A stretch of 64,000 bases of DNA. It comes from Pseudoxanthomonas sp. GM95. GTDB taxonomy: Bacteria; Pseudomonadota; Gammaproteobacteria; Xanthomonadales; Xanthomonadaceae. Both the position numbers and the translations under genes were made by a program. Below are positions 10,013 through 20,269 of this stretch, piece after piece. The DNA is taken from contig NZ_FOAX01000001.1 in NCBI RefSeq assembly GCF_900109775.1, positions 868,001-932,000 of the forward strand, read 5' to 3'. The notes below the pieces were generated by a model. It was not told where the DNA came from and searched no databases. It saw only the letters and a program-made list of their open reading frames with translations. The number at the start of each line of letters is the position of its first letter. Position 1 is the first letter of the stretch.

Positions 10013-10789
10013 ATGTCGATAGTCGCTGGTGGACTCGTTGATGATGATGTGCGAGAGGATGTTGTCTGGTTGGGTGGTTACCCGATCCTGAGGACGCGCC
10101 TAGAGCCATTCGTTGGGGCGCTGCTGAGAGAAATTGAACAAGGCGGTCGTAGGCAGGTTTTCTTCGCGAACACGAACTTCATCGTGGAATGTCGCAGTGA
10201 GCGCGCCGCGCTGCAGCGCCCATCGACCGTCATCGTAAACGACGGAATTGGCTTGGATCTGGCCGCAATGCTGATCCATCGTCAGCGCTTCCTGGAAAAT
10301 CTCAACGGCACCGATCTGATCCCAAACCTATGTGCGCGGAGCAAGCGTCCGCTACGTTTTTTCCTGCTGGGTGCAAAGCCTGGCATCGCAGCGGCCGCTG
10401 CGGCCACGCTGGAAGGCGTGTACGGGCAGGACGTGGTCGGCATCTGCGACGGTTACGGCCAGATGCGCGAGCAGGGCGATGAGCTGGTGCGCACGATCAA
10501 TCGCGCGCAGCCTGACGTGCTGCTAGTGGCGTTGGGCAACCCGATCCAGGAGTGCTGGATCCTGGAGCACAGCGAGCAGTTGGAAGTGCCGCTCGCATTC
10601 GGTGTGGGTGCGTTGCTGGATTTCCTGTCCGGCAATGCAAAGCGGGCGCCTGCATGGGTGCAGCGTATCCACATGGAGTGGGCGTTCCGCCTGCTGCTGG
10701 AGCCACGGCGTTTGTGCAAGCGTTACACCATCGATCTGTTTACGTTCTTCGGGGTCTGCATCCGGGCGCGTGAAACCCGCATGGCTTGA
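10013..10789 (+). CDS. gumM: Beta-1,4-glucosyltransferase, WecG/TagA/CpsF family
   Basis: GumM (family GT26) adds the second glucose to form the cellobiose backbone on the lipid carrier. The 258-residue size fits the family, as do the signature NDGIGLDLAAMLIHRQRFLENLNGTDL (residues about 78-104) and the DVLLVALGNPIQECW block. I chose the ATG at 10013; an in-frame TTG at 9974 has no ribosome binding site. The 100 bases before and the first codons are less GC-rich than the rest of the cluster. The 3' end closes the gum set; gumL, which normally sits between gumK and gumM, is absent. Confidence 0.93.
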   Translation: MSIVAGGLVDDDVREDVVWLGGYPILRTRLEPFVGALLREIEQGGRRQVFFANTNFIVECRSERAALQRPSTVIVNDGIGLDLAAMLIHRQRFLENLNGTDLIPNLCARSKRPLRFFLLGAKPGIAAAAAATLEGVYGQDVVGICDGYGQMREQGDELVRTINRAQPDVLLVALGNPIQECWILEHSEQLEVPLAFGVGALLDFLSGNAKRAPAWVQRIHMEWAFRLLLEPRRLCKRYTIDLFTFFGVCIRARETRMA

Positions 10790-10819
10790 ACGCGGTCAGC
10801 GCGACGGCCATGCTGGGAC

Positions 10820-11320
10820 ATGACCGAACCAGCTCCCCACGTCACTGCCGATGACCTGATCCGGAGCCTGCAATTGGCGCCGCATCCCGAGGGCGGCTAC
10901 TACCGACGGATCCATGCGTCCGCGCTGCAAGTGCAATGCGGACAGCGGCGTCGGCCGGCGTCGACCGCCATCGACTTCCTGCTGCGCGACGGACAGTGCA
11001 GCGAGTGGCATCGCGTGGATGCTGACGAGGCCTGGCTTTGGCGCGCGGGCGGTCCGCTGCGATTGCAGGTGTTCGAGCCGGCGACCGAGCAGCTGCAGGA
11101 GGTCATCCTGGGCAATATGCTCGCAACGCCAGAACCGGAGGACGCAGCGCTGGTCGCGTTCCACGCCGTGCCCGCGGGCTGGTGGCAGCGGGCCTGGACC
11201 GCCTCGCCATGGAGCCTGGTGAGCTGCGTGGTCACGCCCGGATTCGAGTGGGAGGGCTTTGCCCTGATCGATGCCGCGCCCGAGATCGCCGCCAAGCTGA
11301 AGGCGCGCCACGCGCTCTGA
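10820..11320 (+). CDS. Cupin protein of the DUF985 family
   Basis: A 166-residue soluble protein with the DUF985/cupin_5 pattern: LAPHPEGGYYRRIH near the N-terminus, an STAIDFLL strand, SEWHRVDADEAWLWRAGGPL and a C-terminal VTPGFEWEGFALI. The fold is a beta barrel; relatives have been linked to sugar epimerase-like cupins, but no reaction is established. It lies 30 bases after gumM on the same strand and could be cotranscribed with it, which does not prove a role in gum synthesis. Confidence 0.85.
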   Translation: MTEPAPHVTADDLIRSLQLAPHPEGGYYRRIHASALQVQCGQRRRPASTAIDFLLRDGQCSEWHRVDADEAWLWRAGGPLRLQVFEPATEQLQEVILGNMLATPEPEDAALVAFHAVPAGWWQRAWTASPWSLVSCVVTPGFEWEGFALIDAAPEIAAKLKARHAL

Positions 11321-11390
11321 AATCGCCTCGTGCGGTCAGCGATCCCCGTCGTTACAGTGCCCGCTGGCAGACAGCGGCAGGACGCGGCAC

Positions 11391-12461
11391 GTGCGAAAGG
11401 CTTCAACACAGATTCCATGGAAAAGACGGGCAGGGCGCGCGGCGCTGGCTTTCATGCTGCTGCCCCTGATGGCAGTGGCACAGGAGCACGCAACGCCTCT
11501 CGTCAGCGCACCGCCGACACCGTCGCAAGCAGACGCATCGATCACCGATCTGGCGCCGATGACGGTCTCTGGCGTTCAGCCAGGTCCGGGTTTGTGGAAG
11601 GTGAGCCATGGCGCGCACACGCTGTGGGTGCTCGGCACTTTGTCGCCGCTGCCCAAGCGGATGGAGTGGCGCTCGCAGGAGGTGGAACAAGCGATCGCCC
11701 AGTCGCAGGAGTTGCTGTTGCCGCCGACGCTGTCGCTGGATACCGGTCGCGGGATGTTCCGCAGCCTGTTCCTGATCCCGGCGCTGCTGAAGGCGCGCAA
11801 GAATCCGGACGGACAGACCTTGCAGGAGGTGCTTCCGGCGGATCAGTACGCACGCTGGAGCACGCTCAAGGCGCGCTATATCGGCAGCGATCGCGGGGTT
11901 GAGCAGTGGCGCCCGATCTTCGCGGCAACCGAGCTGTACATGGCCGCGATGAAGCGCTCCGGCCTGACCATGGACAACGTGGTGCGCGGCGAAGTGGAGA
12001 AGCTGGCCAAGCGCCAGAAACTGAAGATCACCGACGTCACCAGCACCGCCAAGCTGGACGACCCCAAGGCGGCGATCAAGGAATTCCAGCGCACGGGCTT
12101 GCAGGACCAGACCTGTTTCGTGCGCACGCTGGAAGTGATCGACCGCGAAATCGACGCCATGCGCGAGCAGGCCAACGCCTGGGCGGTGGGCGATGTCGAG
12201 GTGCTGCGCAACAGTCCGCAGACCAGCCAGTACGCTGCATGCCAGGCCGCGATCAGCGAGAGCGCGATTGCGCGCAAGTTCGGCATCGGCAACCTGCGCA
12301 AGCAGTCACTGGACCTATGGCTGCAGAAAGCCGATGCGGCGCTGTCCACGAATGTCAGCACGGTCGGCCTGCTGCCGATCGGGCTGGTGCTCGGTCGCGA
12401 CAACCTGATGGAAGACCTCAAGGCGCGCGGCTACACCGTCGAAGCACCGGGCGAATACTGA
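11391..12461 (+). CDS. gumN: TraB/GumN family protein
   Basis: An exported 356-residue protein of the TraB/GumN family, named for its place behind gumM in Xanthomonas; it is not needed for xanthan assembly and the family's biochemical role is unsettled (a metalloprotease-like fold related to TIKI is proposed). Residues 1-30 form a clear signal peptide (basic WKRRAGR, hydrophobic core, AVA then Gln). The mature part opens with LWKVSHGAHTLWVLGTL, the family's first motif, but the usual Gly-x-x-His after it is LSPLPKR here, so a metal ligand may be missing. The start is GTG, chosen because it gives a complete signal peptide. Confidence 0.88.
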   Translation: MRKASTQIPWKRRAGRAALAFMLLPLMAVAQEHATPLVSAPPTPSQADASITDLAPMTVSGVQPGPGLWKVSHGAHTLWVLGTLSPLPKRMEWRSQEVEQAIAQSQELLLPPTLSLDTGRGMFRSLFLIPALLKARKNPDGQTLQEVLPADQYARWSTLKARYIGSDRGVEQWRPIFAATELYMAAMKRSGLTMDNVVRGEVEKLAKRQKLKITDVTSTAKLDDPKAAIKEFQRTGLQDQTCFVRTLEVIDREIDAMREQANAWAVGDVEVLRNSPQTSQYAACQAAISESAIARKFGIGNLRKQSLDLWLQKADAALSTNVSTVGLLPIGLVLGRDNLMEDLKARGYTVEAPGEY

Positions 12462-12470
12462 AACTCATCG

Positions 12471-12500
12471 CCTGCGAATCGCATCAGTGCGATTCGCAGG
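12471..12500. terminator. Bidirectional hairpin between gumN and dxs
   Basis: A perfect 13-bp stem (CCTGCGAATCGCA and its complement) with a TCAG loop lies between the convergent stops of gumN and dxs. No T run is present on either side. Confidence 0.65.
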
Positions 12501-12510
12501 TACGGCGTAC

Positions 12511-14424
12511 TCAGCCGATCGCGCTCAGTGGCGGCGTACCGCTGCCCAGCTGCGGCCAGCGCGCCAGCACCGCCTTGCGGATACCGGCGGCATCCAGGCC
12601 CGCCTCGGTCAGCAGCTGTTCGCGGCTGGCGTGGTGCTGGAAGGCATCGGGCAGGCCCAGGTGCAGGATCGGCAGGTGCGCGCCTTCGGCGTTGAGCAGT
12701 TCTGCCACGCCCGAACCCGCGCCGCCGGCGACCACGTTGTCTTCCAGCGTCACCAAGCCAGCGTGGCTGCGGGCCAGTTCCAGCAGCAGCTCGCGGTCCA
12801 GCGGTTTGACGAAGCGCATGTTGACCACGGTCAGGCCAAGCTCGCGCGCGACCTGTTCGGCAGCAGGCAGGATCGCGCCGAAGGCAAGCAAGGCGACCTG
12901 CTGGCCACGCTGGCGCAGCTGCGCCTTGCCGATCGGCAAGGTGTCCAGCGACGGATCGACCGCCACGCCGGGGCCGGTGCCGCGCGGATAACGCACCGCG
13001 GCCGGGCCGGTATGGCCGAAGCCGGTGGACAGCATCTGCCGACATTCGTTTTCATCGGCCGGCGCCATCACCACCATGTTCGGCACGCAGCGCAGGAAGC
13101 TCAGGTCCAGGTTGCCCGCGTGCGTGGCGCCATCCGGGCCGACCACGCCGCCGCGATCGATCGCTAACAGCACGTCCAGGTCCTGGATCGCCACGTCATG
13201 CACCAGCTGGTCGTAGGCGCGCTGCAGGAAGGTCGAGTAGATCGCTACGACCGGCTTGGCGCCGTCGCAGGCCATGCCCGCGGCGAGCGTCACTGCGTGC
13301 TGCTCGGCGATGGCCACGTCGAAATAGCGCTTGGGGAACTCGCGCGAGAACCGCACCAGGCCCGAACCTTCGCGCATCGCCGGGGTGATGCCCAGCAGCA
13401 ACGGATCGGCCGCGGCCATGTCGCACAGCCAATCGCTGAAGACATCGGTGTAGGTGGGCTTCTTGACCGTGGCGACGGCCTTGGCCGGCAGGCCCTTGAG
13501 CGGGTCGAACGGACCGACGGCGTGATAGCCGATCTGGTCGCCTTCGGCGCGCTCGTAGCCCTTGCCCTTGGTCGTGATGACGTGCAGCAGCTGCGGGCCC
13601 TTGAGGGTCTTGATGGTCTTCAGTGCGCCAACCAGCGCCGGCACGTCGTGGCCGTCGATCGGACCGGTGTAGTGGAAGCCCATCTGCTCGAACAGCGTGG
13701 ACGGCACGAACATGCCCTTCCAGTGTTCTTCCCAGCGGCGCATGAAACGCGCCGGCGGCTTGCGCTTGTCGCCCAACAGCTTCTTGCCGCCTTCGCGCAA
13801 CGCGTTGAGCGTCTTGGACGAGCTCATGCGGCCCAGCAGCTGGGTCAACGCGCCGACGTTCTCCGAGATCGACATCTGGTTGTCGTTGAGCACAACCAGT
13901 ACATCGGGCTCGTCTTCCATGCCGCCGGCGTGGTTTAGCGCTTCGAACGCCATGCCGGCGGTCATCGCGCCATCGCCGATCACCGCGACCGAGCGCCGGC
14001 CGTTGCCCAGCTGCGCATTAGCGATCGCCATGCCCAGCGCCGCGGAAATCGAGGTCGAAGAATGGCCGACGCCGAAGGTGTCGTATTCGGACTCTTCGCG
14101 CTTGGGGAACGGCGCCACGCCGTCGGCCTGCTTGACGGTATGGATCTCGTCGCGGCGGCCGGTGAGGATCTTGTGCGGGTAGGTCTGGTGGCCGACGTCC
14201 CAGACCAGGCGGTCGTTGGGCGTGTCGTAGAGGTAGTGCAGGGCCACGGTGAGTTCGATCACGCCTAGGCCAGCGGCGAAATGGCCGCCACTGCGGCCGA
14301 CCGATTCGATCAGGTAGGCCCGCAGTTCATCGGCGATGGCGGTCAGTTCGGCCTCGTCGAAGCGGCGCAGGTCGGCTGGCGTTTCGATCCTTGAAAGGCG
14401 GGGATAGCGGGTAGCGTCGATCAT
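12511..14424 (-). CDS. dxs: 1-deoxy-D-xylulose-5-phosphate synthase
   Basis: Dxs condenses pyruvate and glyceraldehyde-3-phosphate, using thiamine diphosphate, as the entry step of the MEP isoprenoid pathway; it also feeds the polyprenyl synthase encoded near 49 kb. The 637 residues include [13 protein letters not shown], the thiamine diphosphate site [15 protein letters not shown], the central catalytic AIAEQHAVT with its Glu, and a C-terminal transketolase domain. I chose the ATG at 14424 ([10 protein letters not shown]); a TTG at 14439 would add five residues. The gene runs convergent to gumN. Confidence 0.97.
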   Translation of the reverse strand: MIDATRYPRLSRIETPADLRRFDEAELTAIADELRAYLIESVGRSGGHFAAGLGVIELTVALHYLYDTPNDRLVWDVGHQTYPHKILTGRRDEIHTVKQADGVAPFPKREESEYDTFGVGHSSTSISAALGMAIANAQLGNGRRSVAVIGDGAMTAGMAFEALNHAGGMEDEPDVLVVLNDNQMSISENVGALTQLLGRMSSSKTLNALREGGKKLLGDKRKPPARFMRRWEEHWKGMFVPSTLFEQMGFHYTGPIDGHDVPALVGALKTIKTLKGPQLLHVITTKGKGYERAEGDQIGYHAVGPFDPLKGLPAKAVATVKKPTYTDVFSDWLCDMAAADPLLLGITPAMREGSGLVRFSREFPKRYFDVAIAEQHAVTLAAGMACDGAKPVVAIYSTFLQRAYDQLVHDVAIQDLDVLLAIDRGGVVGPDGATHAGNLDLSFLRCVPNMVVMAPADENECRQMLSTGFGHTGPAAVRYPRGTGPGVAVDPSLDTLPIGKAQLRQRGQQVALLAFGAILPAAEQVARELGLTVVNMRFVKPLDRELLLELARSHAGLVTLEDNVVAGGAGSGVAELLNAEGAHLPILHLGLPDAFQHHASREQLLTEAGLDAAGIRKAVLARWPQLGSGTPPLSAIG

Positions 14425-14541
14425 CGTGGCGGTCGGCAATGCAGCTGCGCATTTTCCCCCCGTAGACAGGGAGGGGCAAGCAAGGGGGTTCAGTCTGGGA
14501 TCACCCGCGGTCGGGGTGGCGTGAAACCCAGCCTCGCCGGC

Positions 14542-15234
14542 TCAGGCCGACAGGCGCGATCGCTTGGGCAGATGGGTCTTCAGGAAGGCCATCTGGTCGG
14601 CCAGGATGTTGCGGTTGGACAGGATCAGGTGCTCGATCCAACTGGGCCTGTACGGCACGGCCAGCAGCGGCATATGTGCCTGCTGCGGGGTGCGGTTGGC
14701 CTTGCGCGAGTTGCAGTGAAAGCACGCGCTGACCACGTTTTCCCAGATATCGCGGCCGCCCTTGGACACCGGCAGCACGTGGTCGCGGGTCAGCAGCTGG
14801 CGCGAGAACTGCTGGCCGCAGTACAGGCACAGGTGGTCGTCGCGGGCGAACAGCGCCTGGTTGGTCAGCGACGGCGTCGGCGATAGCCCGGCCGCGCGCG
14901 CATGGCCGCGCGAGGCCACGATCGGGTGCAGGTCGATGAAGCTCTGCTGGCCGGTCAGGCGGTTGGTCCCGCCGCGCACGGTCAGGCAGGGATCGCCCAG
15001 GGTCCAGGCCACGGCATCGCGGGCATACAGGCAGGTCGCGTCCTGCCAGTTGATCCAGTCCAGCACGCGGCCATGCGCATCGAGCGACAGCACGCGGACG
15101 CTGGCGGCGCGGATCAGGGGAGAGAGTGAAGTGACGATGGCGGGAGACGCGAGTCCGTCGCCTGCCGAAGCACTGTCGAACAGTGCCGGGGTCTCGGAGT
15201 CATCCGTATGAAGCTGAGCGTTGTCTGCTTCCAT
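14542..15234 (-). CDS. HNH endonuclease domain protein
   Basis: A 230-residue cytoplasmic protein with a complete HNH domain at about residues 134-185: a zinc pair CLYC (136/139), the catalytic TRDHVLPVSKGG with His152, an Asn in ENVV and a second zinc pair CFHC (171/174). The N-terminal 125 residues hold VRVLSLDAHGRVLDWINWQD, typical of stand-alone chromosomal HNH proteins conserved in proteobacteria. There is no phage, intein or restriction context nearby, so a housekeeping or DNA-processing role is more likely than a mobile one. The first 35 residues are low in conservation-like features, and the real start may be further in. Confidence 0.85.
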   Translation of the reverse strand: MEADNAQLHTDDSETPALFDSASAGDGLASPAIVTSLSPLIRAASVRVLSLDAHGRVLDWINWQDATCLYARDAVAWTLGDPCLTVRGGTNRLTGQQSFIDLHPIVASRGHARAAGLSPTPSLTNQALFARDDHLCLYCGQQFSRQLLTRDHVLPVSKGGRDIWENVVSACFHCNSRKANRTPQQAHMPLLAVPYRPSWIEHLILSNRNILADQMAFLKTHLPKRSRLSA

Positions 15235-15405
15235 CGGGGAAACAGGTTATACCTGATGGATGACGAATTGTGTACTGCGTTCCGTGTTTCGGCGGCTGCA
15301 GGTGGATTTCGTCCTCTTGATTACGAGAAACGCCGGGAACGCGTGGGTTTCGGTTCCCATGCGCGCAGCCCGGTGCGATCAACCGCGCCGGGCCGCCGAG
15401 CCGGT

Positions 15406-17196
<1,791 letters not shown>

Positions 17197-17249
17197 GCGG
17201 ATGCTCTTTGTACGCGCAGGCCGCCTCCCGGCCCGCTCCAGGTGACAAG

Positions 17250-17265
17250 CATACTATTGCGTATG
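17250..17265. promoter_or_regulatory. Palindrome upstream of the acyl-CoA dehydrogenase
   Basis: CATAC-TATTGC-GTATG lies 54 bases before the start of the acyl-CoA dehydrogenase gene. It is a symmetric site of the size bound by TetR-type regulators and overlaps a plausible AT-richer promoter. No regulator gene is adjacent, so the assignment is tentative. Confidence 0.3.
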
Positions 17266-17345
17266 GAGCTGTCGCTTAATCCGGCAGCCCGAGCCAAATG
17301 GCGGACGCACACCGGGTCAGGTGCTGGTTCAGGGCGACAGGTGAC

Positions 17346-17816
17346 TCAGCGCAGGACGCCAGCCAGGCCGGGCGCCGGGCTGAGCGTGCTGTGCATGTCC
17401 ACGTCGAAGCTGCGCGGGCTTTCATCCAGCGGCGTGACCGCGATCTTGCCCTTGAGCGTGTAAGCCAGCATCCCGTTGCCGGCCAGCGCATTGGCCACGG
17501 CCATGCGTGCGGTGGGCGAGGGCGCCAGGTCCAGGGTCACCACGTCGGCAAAGCTGGGGCCAATGGAGAACGCGGGCTTGCTGGACAGCGTGCCGGCCGG
17601 CTGGCCATCGACGGTGACCTGGAGGTCGACCGTGTCGTACACCATCGACATGGTGCTGTAGTTCTGCAAGCGCAGCTCCACCTTCCAGTGGCCATCGGTG
17701 CCGACGCTCACCTGCTGCAGGCTGACGGCGGGCGCGGACACGCGCTTGATGTTTCCGCGGTTGCAGGCCACCAGCAACACGGTGCACAACAGGAGCAGCA
17801 ACAGGCGACGCGGCAT
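17346..17816 (-). CDS. LEA type 2-like lipoprotein
   Basis: A 156-residue lipoprotein: the start at 17816 gives MPRRLLLLLLCTVLLVAC with a lipobox ending at Cys18. The mature part (VSLQQVSVGTDGHWKVELRLQNYSTMSM, then a second strand set with DLQVTVDGQPAGTL) has the immunoglobulin-like pattern of the LEA_2/WHy family, seen in several small bacterial lipoproteins of unknown role. It lies 60 bases downstream of the lipocalin on the same strand and is probably cotranscribed with it. Confidence 0.75.
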   Translation of the reverse strand: MPRRLLLLLLCTVLLVACNRGNIKRVSAPAVSLQQVSVGTDGHWKVELRLQNYSTMSMVYDTVDLQVTVDGQPAGTLSSKPAFSIGPSFADVVTLDLAPSPTARMAVANALAGNGMLAYTLKGKIAVTPLDESPRSFDVDMHSTLSPAPGLAGVLR

Positions 17817-17876
17817 ACGCAGGGTTCCGGTGTTGGCGAGGAGCGGGCGAGGATACAACGCGGTCGTTGCGCGCCT

Positions 17877-18419
17877 TCAGCGCAGTGTCCCGGTCACCGC
17901 CAGGTCCGACAGGTCGTAACCCAGCTGGGCTGCGCGCAGCTTGATCGCCTCGAACAGCGTGCGGTCCATGCTCGGCTCGCGCGAGAGGATCCAGAAGTAT
18001 TCCCGGCCCGGTTCGCCGACCACGGCCCAGGTGTAGTCCGGGTCCAGGTCGATCACCCAGTAGTCGGCCCACACCAGTGGCAGCCAGGCCAGCCACTTGG
18101 GCGCGAAACGCACTTCCAGCTGGCCGGGATGGCCCTTGACCGGGCGCGCCTCGCCCTCGGCCACGATCTGGGCGCCGGTCTTGTCCGTGCAGGCGTTGCG
18201 CACCCCGACATGGCCATCGCCGCGCAGCGTATAGCCGGCGGTGATGTCGCCGGCGCAGTCTTCCTGGAAGCGGTTGGGCAGGTGGGCGATCTCGTGCCAT
18301 TGGCCGGCGTAGCGCGAGATGTCCAGCGCCGGCACCGAGGTTACCGGTTGGGCGGCGAAAGCCGGGATGCTCAGGCCGGTCAGCATCAGCAGGCTTATGA
18401 GGAAGGGGATCGGGCGCAT
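17877..18419 (-). CDS. Lipocalin family protein (Blc-like)
   Basis: A 180-residue exported lipocalin. The signal peptide runs to about residue 22 (ending AFA), and there is no lipobox Cys, unlike E. coli Blc. The first lipocalin motif is clear (ISRYAGQWHEIAHLPNRFQ, with G-x-W), followed by YTLRGDGHVGVRNAC and the last motif YWVIDLDPDYTWAVVGEPGREYFWILSR. Family members bind lipids or fatty acids in the envelope. An ATG four codons upstream (18431) is possible, but 18419 has GGAA at a better spacing. Confidence 0.9.
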   Translation of the reverse strand: MRPIPFLISLLMLTGLSIPAFAAQPVTSVPALDISRYAGQWHEIAHLPNRFQEDCAGDITAGYTLRGDGHVGVRNACTDKTGAQIVAEGEARPVKGHPGQLEVRFAPKWLAWLPLVWADYWVIDLDPDYTWAVVGEPGREYFWILSREPSMDRTLFEAIKLRAAQLGYDLSDLAVTGTLR

Positions 18420-18602
18420 GTTCGATTCCATGGAACGGTCGGCCAGCGCAGCTTACGGGCAGTGGCATCCCGCTGTCGTGGAGCGCCTTTTGCATGCATC
18501 CGCCCCGTCATGCAGCAAAAAGCGCGGTTTCGCTCAGGGCCGCTGCACAGACTCGCTGTCCTGGCTGCCATTTGCACCCATGCACTGCGTCGATGGTGCA
18601 AC

Positions 18603-18615
18603 TGTGACAGTCACA
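18603..18615. promoter_or_regulatory. Perfect 13-base palindrome before a small gene
   Basis: TGTGAC-A-GTCACA sits 24 bases upstream of the next start codon. Its half sites resemble CRP/Clp half sites but are spaced too closely for that family. It could be an operator for the small gene or for the divergent lipocalin. Confidence 0.3.
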
Positions 18616-18638
18616 CACTTCTGGAGGAGGACGGCGTC

Positions 18639-18965
18639 ATGGACAAGGAACTGCATGCCATCGCATTGCCATGGTTCTACGAGGACGATTTCGATGCGTT
18701 TCGCGCGCTGCTGCCCGAGCGGCAGTGGCATCGCAACTACCGCGAGTGGAAGCAGGCGGCGCCCGAGGCGCGCTCGCGACTGGAGCGCCAGGGCATGAGC
18801 GTGGTGCAGGTGCCGGTGCGCACCTCGGACCTCAAGGCGTTCTGCCAGCAGCGCAATCGCCGGGTCAACACCGATGCCCTGGTCGACTACTGCAACGACT
18901 GGGCCAGCGCGTCACGCAAGGGCGCCGGGCTCAGTGCCGGCAGCGGCTATCGCCTGCGCGCCTGA
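18639..18965 (+). CDS. Small protein of unknown function (108 aa)
   Basis: I do not recognise this family. The start is well supported by a strong ribosome binding site (GGAGGAGG) 7 bases before the ATG. The protein is soluble and rich in Trp, Arg and Glu at the N-terminus (LPWFYEDDFDAFRALLPERQ), with a basic middle and a glycine/serine-rich tail. It has no signal peptide and no Cys pairs. It is divergent from the lipocalin and just after the TGTGAC palindrome. Confidence 0.75.
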   Translation: MDKELHAIALPWFYEDDFDAFRALLPERQWHRNYREWKQAAPEARSRLERQGMSVVQVPVRTSDLKAFCQQRNRRVNTDALVDYCNDWASASRKGAGLSAGSGYRLRA

Positions 18966-18980
18966 TCGCGAGTTGCGCGG

Positions 18981-19265
18981 TCAGCGGTAAGTGGGTGTGC
19001 CATCGGGCGCGATGTGTTCGATGGACTCCACCGTGCGGCGCATCCGCTCCTCCATGTCGCTCTTGGACATGGAAGGGCCGGTCGCGGGAATCGTGCGCAG
19101 CAGCGCACCGTCAGGCCCGTAGACCATCAGCACCCCGCGCATGCACTTGTTCGGCACGTCGACCAGATAGGACGTGACCACCTCGAACTCCCCGATCCTG
19201 CGTTCCAAGGGTGCCCCGTGATGGCTACCGGAAGAAGGCATCAGTATGCCGTGGCGATGCGACAT
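18981..19265 (-). CDS. Small protein of unknown function (94 aa)
   Basis: A short soluble protein without a recognised domain. The centre reads like one beta sheet (FEVVTSYLVDVPNKCMRGVLMVYGPDGALLRTI) and the end is an amphipathic helix with MSKSDMEERMRRTVESIEHI. It converges with the 108-residue gene with 15 bases between them. An alternative ATG at 19241 would remove eight residues. Codon use is similar to its neighbours, which supports it being real. Confidence 0.6.
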   Translation of the reverse strand: MSHRHGILMPSSGSHHGAPLERRIGEFEVVTSYLVDVPNKCMRGVLMVYGPDGALLRTIPATGPSMSKSDMEERMRRTVESIEHIAPDGTPTYR

Positions 19266-19408
19266 TGCGTGTCATCGGACACGACAGTCATGTGCACTCG
19301 TTTCCGGTGTGATGTGAGGTAAGCCGGCGCGGGCGTTGCCGGTGTCGCGATGGGTTTGGGTCAGGCCGGATGTGCGCCTTCGCGCGGCTGCTCTGACCGC
19401 CAGACAGC

Positions 19409-19437
19409 AAAAAGGCCTGCATCGCTGCAAGCCTTTT
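19409..19437 (-). terminator. tRNA-Phe terminator
   Basis: On the minus strand this is AAAAGGC, a TGCA/TGCA inner stem, GCC and then a run of five T, 32 bases past the tRNA 3' end. The A/T runs on both sides make it bidirectional. Confidence 0.85.
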
Positions 19438-19468
19438 CCGCGTACCGCTTTCAACTACGCCACCAAAG

Positions 19469-19544
19469 TGGTGGCCGGGGAGGGAATCGAACCCCCGACA
19501 CAGGGATTTTCAATCCCTTGCTCTACCGACTGAGCTACCCGGCC
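19469..19544 (-). tRNA. tRNA-Phe (GAA)
   Basis: A full 76-base cloverleaf with encoded CCA. The acceptor stem is GGCCGGG/CCCGGCC, the D arm GCTC/GAGC and the anticodon stem AGGGA/TCCCT with loop TTGAAAA, giving GAA at 34-36. The T stem has the TTCGATT loop and one G-T pair. It is a single gene with no other tRNA adjacent. Confidence 0.98.
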
Positions 19545-19581
19545 GTTGCTGCACTTGCGGCCGAGCCGAAGCGAGGGCGGC

Positions 19582-19610
19582 ATGATACGGACGAAGATCG
19601 ATTCCGGCAA
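19582..19610 (-). promoter_or_regulatory. Sigma-70 promoter of tRNA-Phe
   Basis: On the minus strand, TTGCCG (-35) and TATCAT (-10) are separated by exactly 17 bases. The stretch after the -10 is GC-rich (GCCGCCC), as in stringently controlled stable-RNA promoters. The tRNA begins 37 bases downstream of the -10, leaving a short 5' leader. Confidence 0.75.
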
Positions 19611-19711
19611 GCCACCTGTGAGATGAATGTTGTTTTTCCGGTTTCGCCCGGCGTGCAACCGGGGCGGCATCATCGGCGTATCCCTTGTTTCAGCTGCCGG
19701 AAGTCGCCGTC

Positions 19712-20194
19712 ATGACCCGTACGACCCGATTCGTTTCCCTTGCCGCCGCGGCCGCGTTGGCGCTGCTCGGCGCCGGTTGCGCCACCAACGGGCTGACCGA
19801 TGCGCAGGAGTTGGACCTGTACCGCGCCCACGCCGGCGAGCCGGTCAAGAGCTTTACCTTCTTCGGCCAGCTCAACGGCTGGGCGCCGCTGGGCGATACC
19901 GCGCTGGCGGTGTGGACCAAGCCCAGCGAGGCCTACCTGCTGGAGCTGCCGGGACGCTGCGTGGACCTGGACACCGCACCCGCCATCACCGTGACCAACC
20001 AGGGCAGCCGGGTCTACGCGAAGTTCGATGACGTGCTGGTGCTGGGCGGGCTGCACAACAGCTTCCGCATGCCTTGTCGGATCGACACGATCCGTCCGCT
20101 GGACGTCAAGGCGTTGCGACAAGCGCAGAAGTCGCTGCGTGAGGCCAAGGCGGCCGAGCGTCAGGCGGGCGCAGCGGCGCCGACAAATCACTGA
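19712..20194 (+). CDS. DUF6491-like lipoprotein, first copy
   Basis: A 160-residue lipoprotein: MTRTTRFVSL, a hydrophobic core and LLGAGC as lipobox. The mature domain has LTDAQELDLYRAHAGEPV, FGQLNGWAPLGDTALAVWTKP, SEAYLLEL and a late MPCRIDTIRPLDVKAL, with two Cys (in PGRC and MPC) that could form a disulfide. This pattern is typical of small envelope proteins annotated as DUF6491 in Xanthomonadaceae; function unknown. The next gene encodes a close paralogue. The ATG at 19712 is preferred to an upstream TTG because it starts the signal peptide. Confidence 0.8.
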   Translation: MTRTTRFVSLAAAAALALLGAGCATNGLTDAQELDLYRAHAGEPVKSFTFFGQLNGWAPLGDTALAVWTKPSEAYLLELPGRCVDLDTAPAITVTNQGSRVYAKFDDVLVLGGLHNSFRMPCRIDTIRPLDVKALRQAQKSLREAKAAERQAGAAAPTNH

Positions 20195-20269
20195 TCGGGA
20201 TCGTCACGGCGCTTTCCGAGCTGCCGGCATCTGATCGCTCGCACACATCGACGCGTACGGAGATTCGTC

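Noticed and set aside
14542..15234. HNH protein as part of a restriction or mobile system
   Set aside because: No methyltransferase, integrase, intein or phage gene is adjacent and base composition matches the surroundings.
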